Shown piece by piece: positions 1-10,187 of a stretch of DNA of 35,532 nt. The stretch's first letter is position 1; every line of letters starts with the position of its first letter. The notes beneath the pieces were generated by a model, which saw only the letters and a list, made by a program, of their open reading frames with translations, was not told where the DNA came from and made no database searches. Location: NCBI GenBank assembly GCA_035275625.1, contig DATEMK010000593.1, forward strand, positions 1 through 35,532, given 5' to 3'. The position numbers and the translations under genes were made by a program. The DNA is from DATEMK01 sp035275625. Lineage in GTDB: Bacteria; Bacteroidota; Bacteroidia; AKYH767-A; OLB10.

Positions 1-26
1 TTTTAACTTACTGCCGAAACGATAAT

Positions 27-92
27 AAAAATCGTATTATAGTAGTATTGCACAGGAGTTTTATTGGGTTTAATTTTGAGGCAGATAGTAAT
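27..92 (+). promoter_or_regulatory. Promoter/leader of giant-cargo operon 1 (copy 1 of duplicated leader)
   Basis: A Bacteroidota-type promoter is visible: TTG at 48-50, a 20-nt spacer, then TAATTTTG at 71-78, which matches TAnnTTTG. The region from 27 to about 92 is nearly identical to 27142-27207, in front of the second giant-protein operon, with the same 20-nt spacer. Transcription would start a few bases after 78, so the coding start must be downstream of that. This favours the ATG at 112 over the TTG at 64, which lies inside the promoter. Promoter activity is inferred from consensus and duplication only. Confidence 0.6.
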
Positions 93-111
93 AACTCTAA
101 TTTTTGAACTT

Positions 112-3100
112 ATGGAAAAAATAATTTTATCTACCGCCATATTTTGTTTTGTTATTTCTCAGGCGCTATATGCCCAATCACCCGCATTTGAATGGGCAAA
201 AAATATGGGAGGTTATTATGGATTTGCGACCGGGTCTGAAGTTGCGTTAGACATTTCCAATAACGTCTATACAACGGGCTATTTCGAGGGGAGGGTTGAC
301 TTTGATCCGGGAGCAGGAACAGCCTACCTTACTTCTGCCGGCAATTATGATATTTATATTACCAAATCGGATGCATCCGGAAATTTTTTATGGGTAAAAC
401 AACTGGGCGGAACTTTCAGTGATCAGAGCAGTTCAATGGTTGTTGATGGAGCAGGTAATCTGTATGTTACCGGCTCTTTTAACGGTACTGCGGATTTTGA
501 CCCGGGCGTATTAACTTATAATTTAACCTCAATTGGCAGTGAAGATATTTTTATTTGCAAATTAGATCCTTCAGGGAATTTTACCTGGGCTCAGAAATTT
601 GGCAGCACCTGGGATGATGACGCATCTTCGGTTGTAATAGATGGGGCAGGCAATGTTTACACCACCGGTAGTTTTATGGGAAATGTAGATTTCGATCCGG
701 GGGCAGGAAGTTATTTCTTAAATACCGGTGGTAATTTTTCTAATGTTTTTATTTCCAAGTTAAACTCCCTGGGAAATTTTGTGTGGGCAAGACGTATGGG
801 TGGAAGTATAGCAGTAGGAAGGTCTATTGCAATAGATGCTTCATGGAATATTTATACTACAGGCTATTTTGCCAATACCATTGATTTTGATCCGGGAGCC
901 GGAACTTTTAATTTAACGTCAGCAGGAGGAAGTCAGGATATTTTTATTTCCAAGCTAAACTCCCTGGGGAATTTTGTATGGGCAAAACAGCTTGGAGGAA
1001 CATTATGCGATTATGGAAATTCAATTAAAACAGATGGCTCTGGAAATGTTTATACTATCGGTACCTTTTGGGGAACAGGCGACTTTGATCCGGGACCTGC
1101 AGTTTTTAACATGACGTCTCTGGGTGATCAGGAAGTTTTCATTTCCAAATTAGATGCTTCAGGAAATTTTTTATGGGCAACTCAATTAGGGGGAGTATCC
1201 AGTGAATACGGAAGTTCAATTACAGCAGACATGGCAGGGAATGTTTATACTACCGGAAATTTTAGCGGAACTGTTGACTTTGATCCGGGAGCCGGAACTT
1301 TTAACTTAACTGCCTCAACAGATGTTTTTGTTTATAAATTAAATTCTTCCGGAAACTTTGCCTGGGCAAAACAATTGGGCGGAACTTTATCTGATTATGG
1401 TAGTTCAATTGCTGTTGATGGATCCGGTAATGTTCATGTTGCCGGCTCTTTTAATGGTACTGCCGATTTTGACCCGGGTGCCGGATCCTTTATTTTGATT
1501 GCTCTTGGAGGTAGCTTCGGATTTACTTCAAAATTAGATGCCACCGGTAGTTTTGTTTGGGCAAAGAGTGCGGGAGCGGGTGCCGCTGTTTACGGAAAAT
1601 CCGTGGCAGCGGATTTAGCAGGTAATGTTTATACAACAGGCTATTTTTATGGAACTGTTGACTTTGATCCGGGAGCAGGAACATTTAATTTAAGCACTGC
1701 TGCAACCGATTTGTCAGGAGATGTTTTCGTTTCCAAATCAGATGCCTCCGGAAATTTTATTTGGGCAAAACAACTGGGAGGTATTGCTCAAGATTATGCT
1801 AATTCAATAGCAGTGGATGCGTCAGGAAACGTTTATACGGCTGGGAGTTTTAAGGAAACAGCCGATTTTGACCCGGGTGCCGGAATTTTTAATTTAACCG
1901 CGTCCTCTGCCAACTTTGATATTTTCGTTTCTAAATTAAATGCCTCAGGAAATTTCGTGTGGGCAACAAAATTAGGTACCACTACGTCAGAAGATGTATA
2001 TTCAATTGCAGTGGATGCGTCAGGAAATGTTTTTACTGCCGGCCGCTATTTCCCGGGTACAAATGCCTTTCAAATTTATATAAATAAGGTAGATGCATCA
2101 GGGAATTTACTATGGTCAAAAATATACGGGGGGCTTTCAACTGACATTGCAAGTGATATTGAAACAGATGCATCGGGCAATATTTATTTTACAGGCTATT
2201 TTGGAGGTACTATGGATTTTGACCCCGGAGCAGGGACATACAATTTAACCTCCGCAGGCAACAGCGATATTTTTGTTTCCAGGTTTGATGGCGCAGGCAA
2301 TTTTATCTGGGCAAAGCAGATAGGAGGCACTTTAAATGAAACGAGTTCTTCAGTTGAAGTGGATGCATCTGGCAATATTCATGTTACGGGTTCTTTTAGT
2401 GGTACTGCCGATTTTGACCCGGGCGCAGCAACTTATAATTTAACAGCGGCAGGGGGCTATGATATTTTTGTTTCTAAGTTAAATAACTCAGGCAATTTTG
2501 TGTGGGCAAAACAACTGGGAGGTACGGATGGAGAGTTTGTGCGATCGGTCGCTTCAGATGCCGGAGGGAATGTTTATGCAACCGGGGATTTTTATGGAAC
2601 TGCAGATTTTGATCCGGGTGCAGGAACATTTAACTTAACTTCTGCAGGCAGTTATGATATTTTTATTTCTAAGCTGGATGCCTCAGGGAATTTTGTGTGG
2701 GCACAAAAATTAGGAGGTACATCAAGTGAGCAGGGATCTTCGAGTGCTCTTGACGGATCAGGCAATATTTATACCAGTGGTATTTTTTATCAAACTCTCG
2801 ATTTTGACCCGGGTACTGGGACATCTTATCTGACCGCACATGGATCTTTCGATCTTTTTATTCATAAAATGAGCCAATGCACGCTGCCTTCCGCAACGAT
2901 AACACCAGGCGGAACCACAACATTTTGTTCAGGCGGCAGTGTTGTACTCAGTGCATCAGCAGGAGCTAATAAAGCTTACCAATGGAAGAAAGGAACTAAT
3001 CTTATTTCAGGAGCCACGTTATCCTCTTATACTGCAACCAAAGGAGGAAATTACAGGGTGATTGTAACAAATACTGTAACAGGCTGTTCTAAAACAACCG

Positions 3101-3648
3101 GAAGCGCAACAATGGTAACAGTGAATGCTCTTCCTGCTGCAACTATAACTCCGCAGGGACCCACGACATTCTGTGCAGGAGGAAGTGTAGTTCTTTCAGC
3201 AAATACCGGGGCAGGATTAACTTACAAATGGAAAAAAGGGAGCAACTTTATTTCCGGAGTTACTTTATCAAATTATACTGCTACTATAGGAGGTAATTAC
3301 AGGGTGCAGGTAACTAATAATAATGGATGTTCAAAAGTTTCAGCACTGGTGGCAGTTAGTGTGCCGTGTAAAGAAGGAGAAGTATTAATGACAGAAACCG
3401 ATCTTGATGTTTCTATTTATCCAAATCCCTCATCGGCAGATTTTGTTTTGGAAATTGAAAATGAAAACAATGAAACAATTTCAATTAAAGTATTTAATGC
3501 AACCGGCAAATTAATTTTAAACGAAACAACAAGCGGTTCACAATTCATCATCTCCAATTCACAATTATCAATGGGAATTTATGCGGCTATAGTTAGTGCC
3601 GGTGAAAATAAAAAAGTTTTTAGGCTTATTAAAATTAATCAGAATTAA
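112..3648 (+). CDS. Giant T9SS-secreted protein with 14 DFDPG (SBBP-type) propeller units and 2 Ig-like modules
   Basis: Likely a cell-surface or secreted repeat protein exported by Sec and then the type IX system. Seen: signal peptide at residues 1-22 ending in ALYAQ; fourteen units of about 60-65 aa from about 25 to 919, each with the pattern GNFxWAKQLGG, SIAVDGSGNVYTTG, DFDPG and DIFISKL; two Ig/PKD-like modules (TFCSGGSVVL, YQWKKG, GNYRVxVTN) at about 920-1089; and a T9SS type A sorting domain from about 1097 to 1178 with SIYPNPSS. Unit 10 has lost DFDPG, and unit 8 lacks the LGG turn and has a longer last loop. Fourteen units suggest two seven-bladed propellers. The frame is open back to a TTG at 64, but that lies in the promoter and before the signal peptide. 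It heads a three-gene operon, with 5 bp to the next gene. Ligand and role are unknown. Confidence 0.9.
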   Translation: MEKIILSTAIFCFVISQALYAQSPAFEWAKNMGGYYGFATGSEVALDISNNVYTTGYFEGRVDFDPGAGTAYLTSAGNYDIYITKSDASGNFLWVKQLGGTFSDQSSSMVVDGAGNLYVTGSFNGTADFDPGVLTYNLTSIGSEDIFICKLDPSGNFTWAQKFGSTWDDDASSVVIDGAGNVYTTGSFMGNVDFDPGAGSYFLNTGGNFSNVFISKLNSLGNFVWARRMGGSIAVGRSIAIDASWNIYTTGYFANTIDFDPGAGTFNLTSAGGSQDIFISKLNSLGNFVWAKQLGGTLCDYGNSIKTDGSGNVYTIGTFWGTGDFDPGPAVFNMTSLGDQEVFISKLDASGNFLWATQLGGVSSEYGSSITADMAGNVYTTGNFSGTVDFDPGAGTFNLTASTDVFVYKLNSSGNFAWAKQLGGTLSDYGSSIAVDGSGNVHVAGSFNGTADFDPGAGSFILIALGGSFGFTSKLDATGSFVWAKSAGAGAAVYGKSVAADLAGNVYTTGYFYGTVDFDPGAGTFNLSTAATDLSGDVFVSKSDASGNFIWAKQLGGIAQDYANSIAVDASGNVYTAGSFKETADFDPGAGIFNLTASSANFDIFVSKLNASGNFVWATKLGTTTSEDVYSIAVDASGNVFTAGRYFPGTNAFQIYINKVDASGNLLWSKIYGGLSTDIASDIETDASGNIYFTGYFGGTMDFDPGAGTYNLTSAGNSDIFVSRFDGAGNFIWAKQIGGTLNETSSSVEVDASGNIHVTGSFSGTADFDPGAATYNLTAAGGYDIFVSKLNNSGNFVWAKQLGGTDGEFVRSVASDAGGNVYATGDFYGTADFDPGAGTFNLTSAGSYDIFISKLDASGNFVWAQKLGGTSSEQGSSSALDGSGNIYTSGIFYQTLDFDPGTGTSYLTAHGSFDLFIHKMSQCTLPSATITPGGTTTFCSGGSVVLSASAGANKAYQWKKGTNLISGATLSSYTATKGGNYRVIVTNTVTGCSKTTGSATMVTVNALPAATITPQGPTTFCAGGSVVLSANTGAGLTYKWKKGSNFISGVTLSNYTATIGGNYRVQVTNNNGCSKVSALVAVSVPCKEGEVLMTETDLDVSIYPNPSSADFVLEIENENNETISIKVFNATGKLILNETTSGSQFIISNSQLSMGIYAAIVSAGENKKVFRLIKINQN

Positions 3649-3653
3649 TTACT

Positions 3654-6389
3654 ATGAAAAAATTAACCTGCATTATAGCTGGGATGGCTATTTCCTTTAA
3701 TTCATTCTCCCAGCTTAGTTCGAATGGATTGCACTTTGATGGCGGAACACAACAGGTAGCTACGGTATCAAACTATTATAATACTATTGGAACTGGAAAT
3801 TTCACCGTTGAAGCCTGGATTAGAGATGAGGCTGTAAACCCTGGATTTCCGACTGAAGAGCCTATACTTGATAACAGGGAAAATAGCCCCGGCCCTGACT
3901 ATGGTTTCAGGTTTGCCATTAATGATGGGCGGCCTGTATTCTTTGCCGGTAGTGGCGGTTCAGGTATCGGTGGCGCTGACCTGAGAGATGGCATTTGCCA
4001 TCATGTTGCTATGACAAGAAATTCGGGTACCATTTATTTTTATGTGGATGGGCAATTAAACGGGTCTACCAGCAATAATTCCAGTATAAATTCTAATGCT
4101 CCCGTTTTATGCATTGGCGGTAAGGATAATTGGATGGGAGGCGTTTGGTCATTCAATGGATTAATTAAAGAAATACGGATCTGGAACAGCGCACGCTCAC
4201 AAAGCGAAATACAAAATAACATGAATACGGTTTTAAACGGAGCAGCTAATCCAAACCTGGTAGGATATTGGCGTTGCAACGATGTCGGCTCACAGGTAAT
4301 AACTGATTATTCATCCCAGCAGAATCACGCAACCCTCGGAGTCAGTATTAATGTTGAATCAAGTGATCCCACTCCTGCTGCCGGATGCCCTACCTGCACA
4401 TTGCCTTCCGGGAATATTAGTGCAGGCGGACCAATAACGTTTTGTTCAGGCAGCAGTGTAACGTTCACGGCCACTACCGGTGCAGGGCTATCGTATCTGT
4501 GGAGAAAAAACGGAGTTGTCATTTCCGGGGCAACACAATCAACTTATACTGCAAACTCTTCCGGAAATTATTTATGCGTTATTACCAATTCCTGCGGCAG
4601 CATTGCTTCCAATATATTAACTGTAACGGTGCAAACCGTCCCTTCAATTACGATATCCGCTACCTCTACAGTTGTGTGTACGGGAGGATATGTACACATT
4701 AGTTCAAATGCTACTGCAGGGTCAGCATATCAGTGGAAATTAAACGGGGCGGTTATTACAGGTGCAACTTCCTCCTCTTATAATGCCACGGTGATAGGAA
4801 ATTATACATGCACTGCTTCCAATGCCTGTGGCAATATGGTTTCAAACACCATTACTGTTACAACAGGGACCCCTCCTCCCGCAACTATAACCGCTGCAGG
4901 AGATACAACATTCTGCAATGGAAAATCTGTTGTTCTCAATGCAAATACGGGAACAAACTATTTGTATAATTGGCTCAAAGACGGAAATTATATCTCAGCC
5001 TATACAGCTTCCTATACTACCGCGCAAACAGGTAATTACCAGGTACAAATATCCATTGCTTACTCGGGCTGCAGCACTACTTCGTCCGGCATACAGGTTA
5101 CTGTAACTCCTTCGACCACGCCAGCTAATCTTACTCCTCCGGGACCCATAGTAAATTGCGGAGGCGGAAACGTGGTTTTAAATGCCAATACCGGCACTGG
5201 ATTAACTTATAAATGGAAAAATTACGGCCTTGTTATTTCAGGAGCGACATCTTCAGCTTATACAGCAGCAGCCAATGGAGATTTTACAGTGGAGATAACC
5301 AATTCCAGCGGATGCCTGTCGGTATCAACAGATGTTCTTGTTACTCTTGCACCACCTGTTGCAACAATTGGTTCAAGCGGCAATACTACATTTTGTTCTG
5401 GTAACAGTGTTTGGCTGAGCACTTCATGGCAACCGGAACTGACCCGTCAATGGAAATTAAATGGCTCAATTATACCAGGAGCTACAAATTCAACATGGTC
5501 TGCAGCGATAGGCGGAAGCTACACCGCGATGGTAACTAACGCTTGCGGTTCTTCCACTTCTTCACCTCTAATCGTCACAGTTAATCCTCTCCCTTCAGCA
5601 ACCATAACACCAGCCGGCCCCACAACATTTTGTTCAGGCGGTAGTGTTGTGTTGAATGCCCAGGCAGGAGCAAACAAAATCTACCAGTGGAAAAAAGGAG
5701 CTAACCTTATTTCAGGAGCTACGTTGTCTTCTTATACTGCAACCACAGGTGGAAATTACAGGGTGATAGTAACAAATACCGTAACAGGTTGTTCAAAAAC
5801 AACCAACAGTGCCACAGTAGTAACAGTTAATGCTCTTCCTGCTGCAACCATAACTCCGCAGGGACCCACGACATTCTGTGCAGGTGGAAGTGTAGTATTG
5901 CAGGCAAATACGGGAGCAGGATTAACTTGTAAATGGAAAAAGGGCAGCAGTTTTATTTCAGGAGCCACCTTATCAAATTATACAGCCACCATAGCCGGGA
6001 ATTATAGAGTTCAGGTTACCAACAGTAGTGGCTGTTCAAAAACTTCTGCGTTAGTTGCGGTTAGTGTTCCATGCAAAGAAGCAGAAACTATTTTATCGGA
6101 AAATGTTTTTGATGTAAAAGTTTTTCCGAATCCTTCTTCGGGAGATTTTGTTTTTAAAATTTCAAACGCTGCGAATGAAAAAATTTCCATCAGTGTTTAT
6201 GATATGCTTGGAAAATTAATTTTATCGGAATCTATAACCAATTCGCAATTCACAATTCGAAATCCGAAATTAGTACCTGGAGTTTATTCTGCTGAAATTA
6301 TTTATGGAAAAAATCCCGATGGTTTCGCGAATAGTTCAGGACAGGCGGTACAGGTTAAAAAAATTTTAAAACTTGTAAAGACCCGGTAA
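3654..6389 (+). CDS. T9SS-secreted LamG-domain protein with 7 Ig/PKD-like modules
   Basis: Probable extracellular adhesin or glycan-binding protein. Seen: signal peptide (MKKLTCIIAG to about residue 19, NSFSQ); a LamG/concanavalin-like domain at about 22-235 (LHFDGGTQQV, FTVEAWIR, HHVAMTRNSGTIYFYVDGQ, IKEIRIWNSARS, LVGYWRCND); seven modules of about 75-80 aa from about 248 to 810, each with a Cys after F/V, YQWKxxG, ISGAT and GNYxxxxTN; and a sorting domain from about 819 with KVFPNPSSGDF. The last two modules are nearly identical, also in DNA, to those of its neighbours. The last part of the sorting domain carries an extra stretch of about 14 residues (around NPDGFANSSG) absent from the paralogues here. 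It starts 5 bp after the upstream gene and is followed directly by the third operon gene. The binding target cannot be told from sequence. Confidence 0.88.
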   Translation: MKKLTCIIAGMAISFNSFSQLSSNGLHFDGGTQQVATVSNYYNTIGTGNFTVEAWIRDEAVNPGFPTEEPILDNRENSPGPDYGFRFAINDGRPVFFAGSGGSGIGGADLRDGICHHVAMTRNSGTIYFYVDGQLNGSTSNNSSINSNAPVLCIGGKDNWMGGVWSFNGLIKEIRIWNSARSQSEIQNNMNTVLNGAANPNLVGYWRCNDVGSQVITDYSSQQNHATLGVSINVESSDPTPAAGCPTCTLPSGNISAGGPITFCSGSSVTFTATTGAGLSYLWRKNGVVISGATQSTYTANSSGNYLCVITNSCGSIASNILTVTVQTVPSITISATSTVVCTGGYVHISSNATAGSAYQWKLNGAVITGATSSSYNATVIGNYTCTASNACGNMVSNTITVTTGTPPPATITAAGDTTFCNGKSVVLNANTGTNYLYNWLKDGNYISAYTASYTTAQTGNYQVQISIAYSGCSTTSSGIQVTVTPSTTPANLTPPGPIVNCGGGNVVLNANTGTGLTYKWKNYGLVISGATSSAYTAAANGDFTVEITNSSGCLSVSTDVLVTLAPPVATIGSSGNTTFCSGNSVWLSTSWQPELTRQWKLNGSIIPGATNSTWSAAIGGSYTAMVTNACGSSTSSPLIVTVNPLPSATITPAGPTTFCSGGSVVLNAQAGANKIYQWKKGANLISGATLSSYTATTGGNYRVIVTNTVTGCSKTTNSATVVTVNALPAATITPQGPTTFCAGGSVVLQANTGAGLTCKWKKGSSFISGATLSNYTATIAGNYRVQVTNSSGCSKTSALVAVSVPCKEAETILSENVFDVKVFPNPSSGDFVFKISNAANEKISISVYDMLGKLILSESITNSQFTIRNPKLVPGVYSAEIIYGKNPDGFANSSGQAVQVKKILKLVKTR

Positions 6390-6416
6390 TTGAACAACAA
6401 TTTAAAATTAATTATT

Positions 6417-9400
6417 ATGAAAAAAATTTTCTTATCAGCTAACCTTATTATTGCTTCAATGCAAGCGTATGCACAAATTCCCGGTTTTCAATTTGCCAGG
6501 AACATAGGAGGATACTATGGTGCCGCCTGGGGAAATTCTGTTGCTTTTGACCTTGATAATAATGTTTATACTATAGGAGGGTTTGCCGGAAAAGTTGATT
6601 TTAACCCGGGATCAGGAACGTATAATTTAACCGCTGCAGGCGGAAATGACATTTTCATTTCCAAATCAGATGTATCCGGGAATTTTGTCTGGGCAAGACA
6701 AATCGGAGGACCGTCAGAGGATATTGGAAAATCAATTGCAATTGATGGATCAGGAAATGTTTATATTACCGGTTATTTTAATGGAACTGCCGATTTTGAC
6801 CTCGGTGCAGGAACAGTTAGTTTAACATCTTACGGATTTCAGGATGTTTTCATTGCTAAGTTAGATGCTTCGGGAAATTTTATCTGGATAAAACAACTGG
6901 GAGGAACTTCTTCTGATTTTGCAAATTCAGTTGCCGTAGATGGGTCCGGCAATATTTTTACTATCGGCAACTTTTCAGGAACAGGTGATTTTGATCCGAA
7001 TGCAGGAACATTCAATTTAACCTCTGCCGGTAATTACGATGTTTTCATATCCAAATTAGATGTCTCAGGAAATTTTGTGTGGGCAAAGCAATTGGGAGCT
7101 GAATTTGGAAATTCTATTGCCGTTGATGGGGCGGGAAATGTTTTTACAACCGGCTATTTTAATGGCAGTCCAGATTTTGATCCGGGTCCAGGAATATTCA
7201 CCTTAACCTCTTCGGGAAGTTCGGATACATATATTTCCAAATTAAATGCTTCCGGGAATTTTGTTTGGGCAAAAAGGATTGGTGGTATTCAAAACAGCAG
7301 CAACTTAGCTTTTTCGATTGCAGTTGATGGTTCAGGGAATGTTTATACAAGCGGTTATTTTAATAATGGAGATTTTGACCCGGGAGCAGGAACATTTAGT
7401 TTAACATCTTATGGATCACTTGATGTTTTCATTTCCAAGTTAGACGCTTCAGGAAATTTTATTTGGGCAAAACAGTTGGGTGGAACATCAGCAGATATAG
7501 GATATTCGCTTGCGGTAGATGTGGCAGGTAATGTTTATACTACAGGTTATTTTTACGGAATCTCCGATTTTGATCCCGGTACAGGTACCTATAATTTAAC
7601 CTCAGCAGGAAACAATGATATTTTTATTTCAAAATTAGATAATGCCGGAAATTTTTTATGGGTTAAGCAAATGGGAGGAATTTCAAATGATGCGGGATCT
7701 TCTATAGTTATTGATGGATCCGGTAATATATACGGCACGGGTACTTTTATTGGTACTGTTGACTTTGATCCCGGACTCGGCATATTTAATATATATATGC
7801 AGGGTAATAAGAATGCCAATTTCATTTCAAAATTTGATGTGAACGGAAATTTGATTTGGGCAACGGGCAGCGGTTCTTCAGCAAGTCCTTCCGGAAAATC
7901 CATTGCAGTAGATTTATCGGGTAATATTTTTACTGCCGGATACTTTTATGGAACAGTAGATTTTAATCCCGGAACAGGTATATTTAATTTAGCGACTGCT
8001 CCCACTGATACACAGGAAGATATTTTTATTTCTAAATCAGATGCGTCAGGAAATTTTTTGTGGGCAAAACAGCTCGGAGGACTTTCTCTTGATAAGGGAA
8101 ATTCTATTACAATTGATGGATCAGGTAATGCTATTAGTACAGGTAGTTTTTCGGAAACAGCAGACTTTGATCCAAATGCCGGTACATTTAATCTAACCTC
8201 TGCAGGCAGCACGGATATTTTCATTTCCAAATTAGACGCTCTCGGAAATTTTGTATGGGCAAAACAGCTTGGTGGAATTTCAAATGATGACAGCTATTCA
8301 ATAGCTGTTGATGGTTCCGGGAATGTTTATACAACAGGTATATTTAATGGAACTGCCGATTTTGATCCTGGAGCCGGGACATTTAATTTAACTCCTGAAG
8401 GGAACTCTGATATTTTCATTTCAAAATTAAATTCTTCAGGAAACTTCTTATGGGCAAAACAATTTGGCGGAACACTAAATGGCTATGGAGGCTCCATTGC
8501 TGTGGATGGATCGGGAAATGTTTATGCAACTGGTTATTTTACCGGAACAGCAGATTTTGATCCGGGAACCGGCAGTTTTAATTTAATCTCAACAGGCAAT
8601 GATGATGTTTTTTTATTAAAATTAAACGCCTCCGGAAATTTTGTATGGGCAAAACAACTCGGAGGAACTTCGCAGGAGCAGGGAAATTCAATAAAAATTG
8701 ATGGATCGGGCAATGTTTTATCTATTGGTTTTTTTCAAGGCACAGCTGATTTTGACCCGGGAGGAGCCGTCTTCAATTTAACTTCTTCCGGATTACAGGG
8801 AATTTTCGTTTCGAAATTAGATGGCTCAGGAAATTTTGTGTGGGCAAAACAAATGGGAGGAACCAGTACCGGCAATTACGGCAGTTCTATTGCTGTGGAT
8901 AATTCAGATAACATAACTACTATAGGATGCTTTTTCGGCACAATTGATTTCGATCCCGATTTATCGGGAACTTACAATTTAACATCTGCCGGTTCCAGCG
9001 ATATATTCATTTCTAATTTAGATGCAAACGGGAATTTTGTCTGGGCAAAAAAATTAGGAGGAACTTTCTTTGACCAGGGATTTTCAATTGCAACAGGTGC
9101 CTCGGGAGGTGTTTATACGACCGGTGTTTTTGCAGGAACTGTTGATTTTGATCCTGATGCAGGAATAGTTAATTTAACGGCACTGGGTAATCCTGACATG
9201 TTTGTTCATAAAATGAGTGAATGCACATTGCCTTCAGCAGCGATAACGCCAGACGGTCCCACAACTTTTTGTTCAGGAAGCAGCGTAATTCTCAATGCTC
9301 CTGTAGCTGCAAACAGAAGTTATCAATGGAAAAAAGGGGGCACTCTGATTTCTGGCGCTACCTTGTCATCTTATACTGCAACCACCACCGGAAATTACCG

Positions 9401-9968
9401 GGTGATCGTTACAAATACTGTTACCGGATGTTCTAAAACAACAACAAATGCGGCAGTAGTAACAGTTAATCCTCTTCCTGCTGCAACTATAACCCCCCAG
9501 GGACCTACTACATTTTGCGCAGGAGGAAGCGTGGTGCTTGCTGCAAACACAGGAACGGGTTTAACTTACAAATGGAAAAAAGGAACGAACTATATTTCAG
9601 GAGCAACTTTATCAAATTATACAGCTACTGCCGGAGGAAATTACAGGGTACAGGTCACAAATGGCAATGGGTGTTCAAAAACTTCTGCACTGGTGGCGGT
9701 TAGTGTGCCATGCAAAGAAGGGGAAGTATCAATACCTTCAAGTGATTTTAATGTTTCTGTTTTTCCAAATCCTGCAAACTCTGAAATCAATATTGTACTT
9801 TCTTCCGCTGACAATTTTGAAATTGAAATAGCAAATATGCTGGGTGAAAGAATCATCATAGAACAAAATCAAAACAGGATTGACATTTCGATGCTGGAAA
9901 ACGGAATTTATTTTATAAAAATCTTCCAGGGAAATAAATTCTTCACTGAAAAGTTTCTTAAGCAATAA
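6417..9968 (+). CDS. Giant T9SS-secreted protein with 14 DFDPG (SBBP-type) propeller units, paralogue of the gene at 112
   Basis: Same architecture as the first gene of the operon. Seen: signal peptide (MKKIFLSANL to AYAQ); fourteen propeller units from about residue 22 to 932; two Ig-like modules; and a sorting domain from about 1109 to 1183 with SVFPNPANSEINI. Unit 4 is shortened (KQLGAEFGNSIAV) and unit 8 again lacks LGG (ATGSGSSASPSGKSIAV) and has the longer loop. Several blades have DFNPG, DFDLG or DFDPN/DFDPD instead of DFDPG. The frame extends back to a TTG at 6390, but the ATG at 6417 begins a canonical signal peptide. Only 27 bp separate it from the previous stop, so it is probably the last gene of the operon. 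A palindrome at 9984 follows. Confidence 0.9.
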   Translation: MKKIFLSANLIIASMQAYAQIPGFQFARNIGGYYGAAWGNSVAFDLDNNVYTIGGFAGKVDFNPGSGTYNLTAAGGNDIFISKSDVSGNFVWARQIGGPSEDIGKSIAIDGSGNVYITGYFNGTADFDLGAGTVSLTSYGFQDVFIAKLDASGNFIWIKQLGGTSSDFANSVAVDGSGNIFTIGNFSGTGDFDPNAGTFNLTSAGNYDVFISKLDVSGNFVWAKQLGAEFGNSIAVDGAGNVFTTGYFNGSPDFDPGPGIFTLTSSGSSDTYISKLNASGNFVWAKRIGGIQNSSNLAFSIAVDGSGNVYTSGYFNNGDFDPGAGTFSLTSYGSLDVFISKLDASGNFIWAKQLGGTSADIGYSLAVDVAGNVYTTGYFYGISDFDPGTGTYNLTSAGNNDIFISKLDNAGNFLWVKQMGGISNDAGSSIVIDGSGNIYGTGTFIGTVDFDPGLGIFNIYMQGNKNANFISKFDVNGNLIWATGSGSSASPSGKSIAVDLSGNIFTAGYFYGTVDFNPGTGIFNLATAPTDTQEDIFISKSDASGNFLWAKQLGGLSLDKGNSITIDGSGNAISTGSFSETADFDPNAGTFNLTSAGSTDIFISKLDALGNFVWAKQLGGISNDDSYSIAVDGSGNVYTTGIFNGTADFDPGAGTFNLTPEGNSDIFISKLNSSGNFLWAKQFGGTLNGYGGSIAVDGSGNVYATGYFTGTADFDPGTGSFNLISTGNDDVFLLKLNASGNFVWAKQLGGTSQEQGNSIKIDGSGNVLSIGFFQGTADFDPGGAVFNLTSSGLQGIFVSKLDGSGNFVWAKQMGGTSTGNYGSSIAVDNSDNITTIGCFFGTIDFDPDLSGTYNLTSAGSSDIFISNLDANGNFVWAKKLGGTFFDQGFSIATGASGGVYTTGVFAGTVDFDPDAGIVNLTALGNPDMFVHKMSECTLPSAAITPDGPTTFCSGSSVILNAPVAANRSYQWKKGGTLISGATLSSYTATTTGNYRVIVTNTVTGCSKTTTNAAVVTVNPLPAATITPQGPTTFCAGGSVVLAANTGTGLTYKWKKGTNYISGATLSNYTATAGGNYRVQVTNGNGCSKTSALVAVSVPCKEGEVSIPSSDFNVSVFPNPANSEINIVLSSADNFEIEIANMLGERIIIEQNQNRIDISMLENGIYFIKIFQGNKFFTEKFLKQ

Positions 9969-9983
9969 ATTTATTTGAAATCG

Positions 9984-9999
9984 AAATATCCGGATATTT
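9984..9999 (+). terminator. Palindrome after operon 1, possible terminator
   Basis: AAATATCCGGATATTT is a perfect 16-nt palindrome that can fold as a 6-bp stem with a CCGG loop. It lies 15 bp after the stop of the last operon gene and is followed by TTAATTTTC. The stem is AT-rich and weak, so it could instead be a protein-binding site. Confidence 0.35.
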
Positions 10000-10020
10000 T
10001 AATTTTCTTAAATTGTATAA

Positions 10021-10048
10021 TTGCATCCTCGTAAACAGGTATAATTTG
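10021..10048 (+). promoter_or_regulatory. Possible promoter of the FAD oxidoreductase gene
   Basis: TTG at 10021-10023 is followed after 16 nt by TATAATTTG (10040-10048), close to the Bacteroidota TAnnTTTG element but with one extra base. It is the only such pair I noticed in the 219 bp between the palindrome-terminated operon and the oxidoreductase. Confidence 0.3.
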
Positions 10049-10080
10049 ACGGGATTTTTTGCCTTGCCCATAAAGAAAAA

Positions 10081-10107
10081 GGTAAAAATTGTTTAACCGT
10101 TTTTACC
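10081..10107 (+). promoter_or_regulatory. Hairpin in the leader of the FAD oxidoreductase gene
   Basis: GGTAAAAA (10081-10088) and TTTTTACC (10100-10107) form a perfect 8-bp stem around an 11-nt loop, about 80 bp before the proposed coding start. It could be an operator or leader structure. There is no T-run directly after it, so a terminator is less likely. The function is inference. Confidence 0.3.
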
Positions 10108-10187
10108 AATAAAAGAAGTTATTCCTGCAATAAGAGTATCTTTACTGCTTCATAAAATACTAAAAATCGAAAGCAGTCATCACCCAT

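Noticed and set aside
64..111. N-terminal extension of the first giant gene from the TTG at 64
   Set aside because: The TTG lies upstream of the -7 element, so it would not be in the transcript, and the signal peptide starts at the ATG at 112.
7589..8230. Minus-strand ORFs of 94-104 aa inside the propeller genes
   Set aside because: They are antisense shadows of the DFDPG repeats; the same periodic peptide appears opposite each propeller gene.
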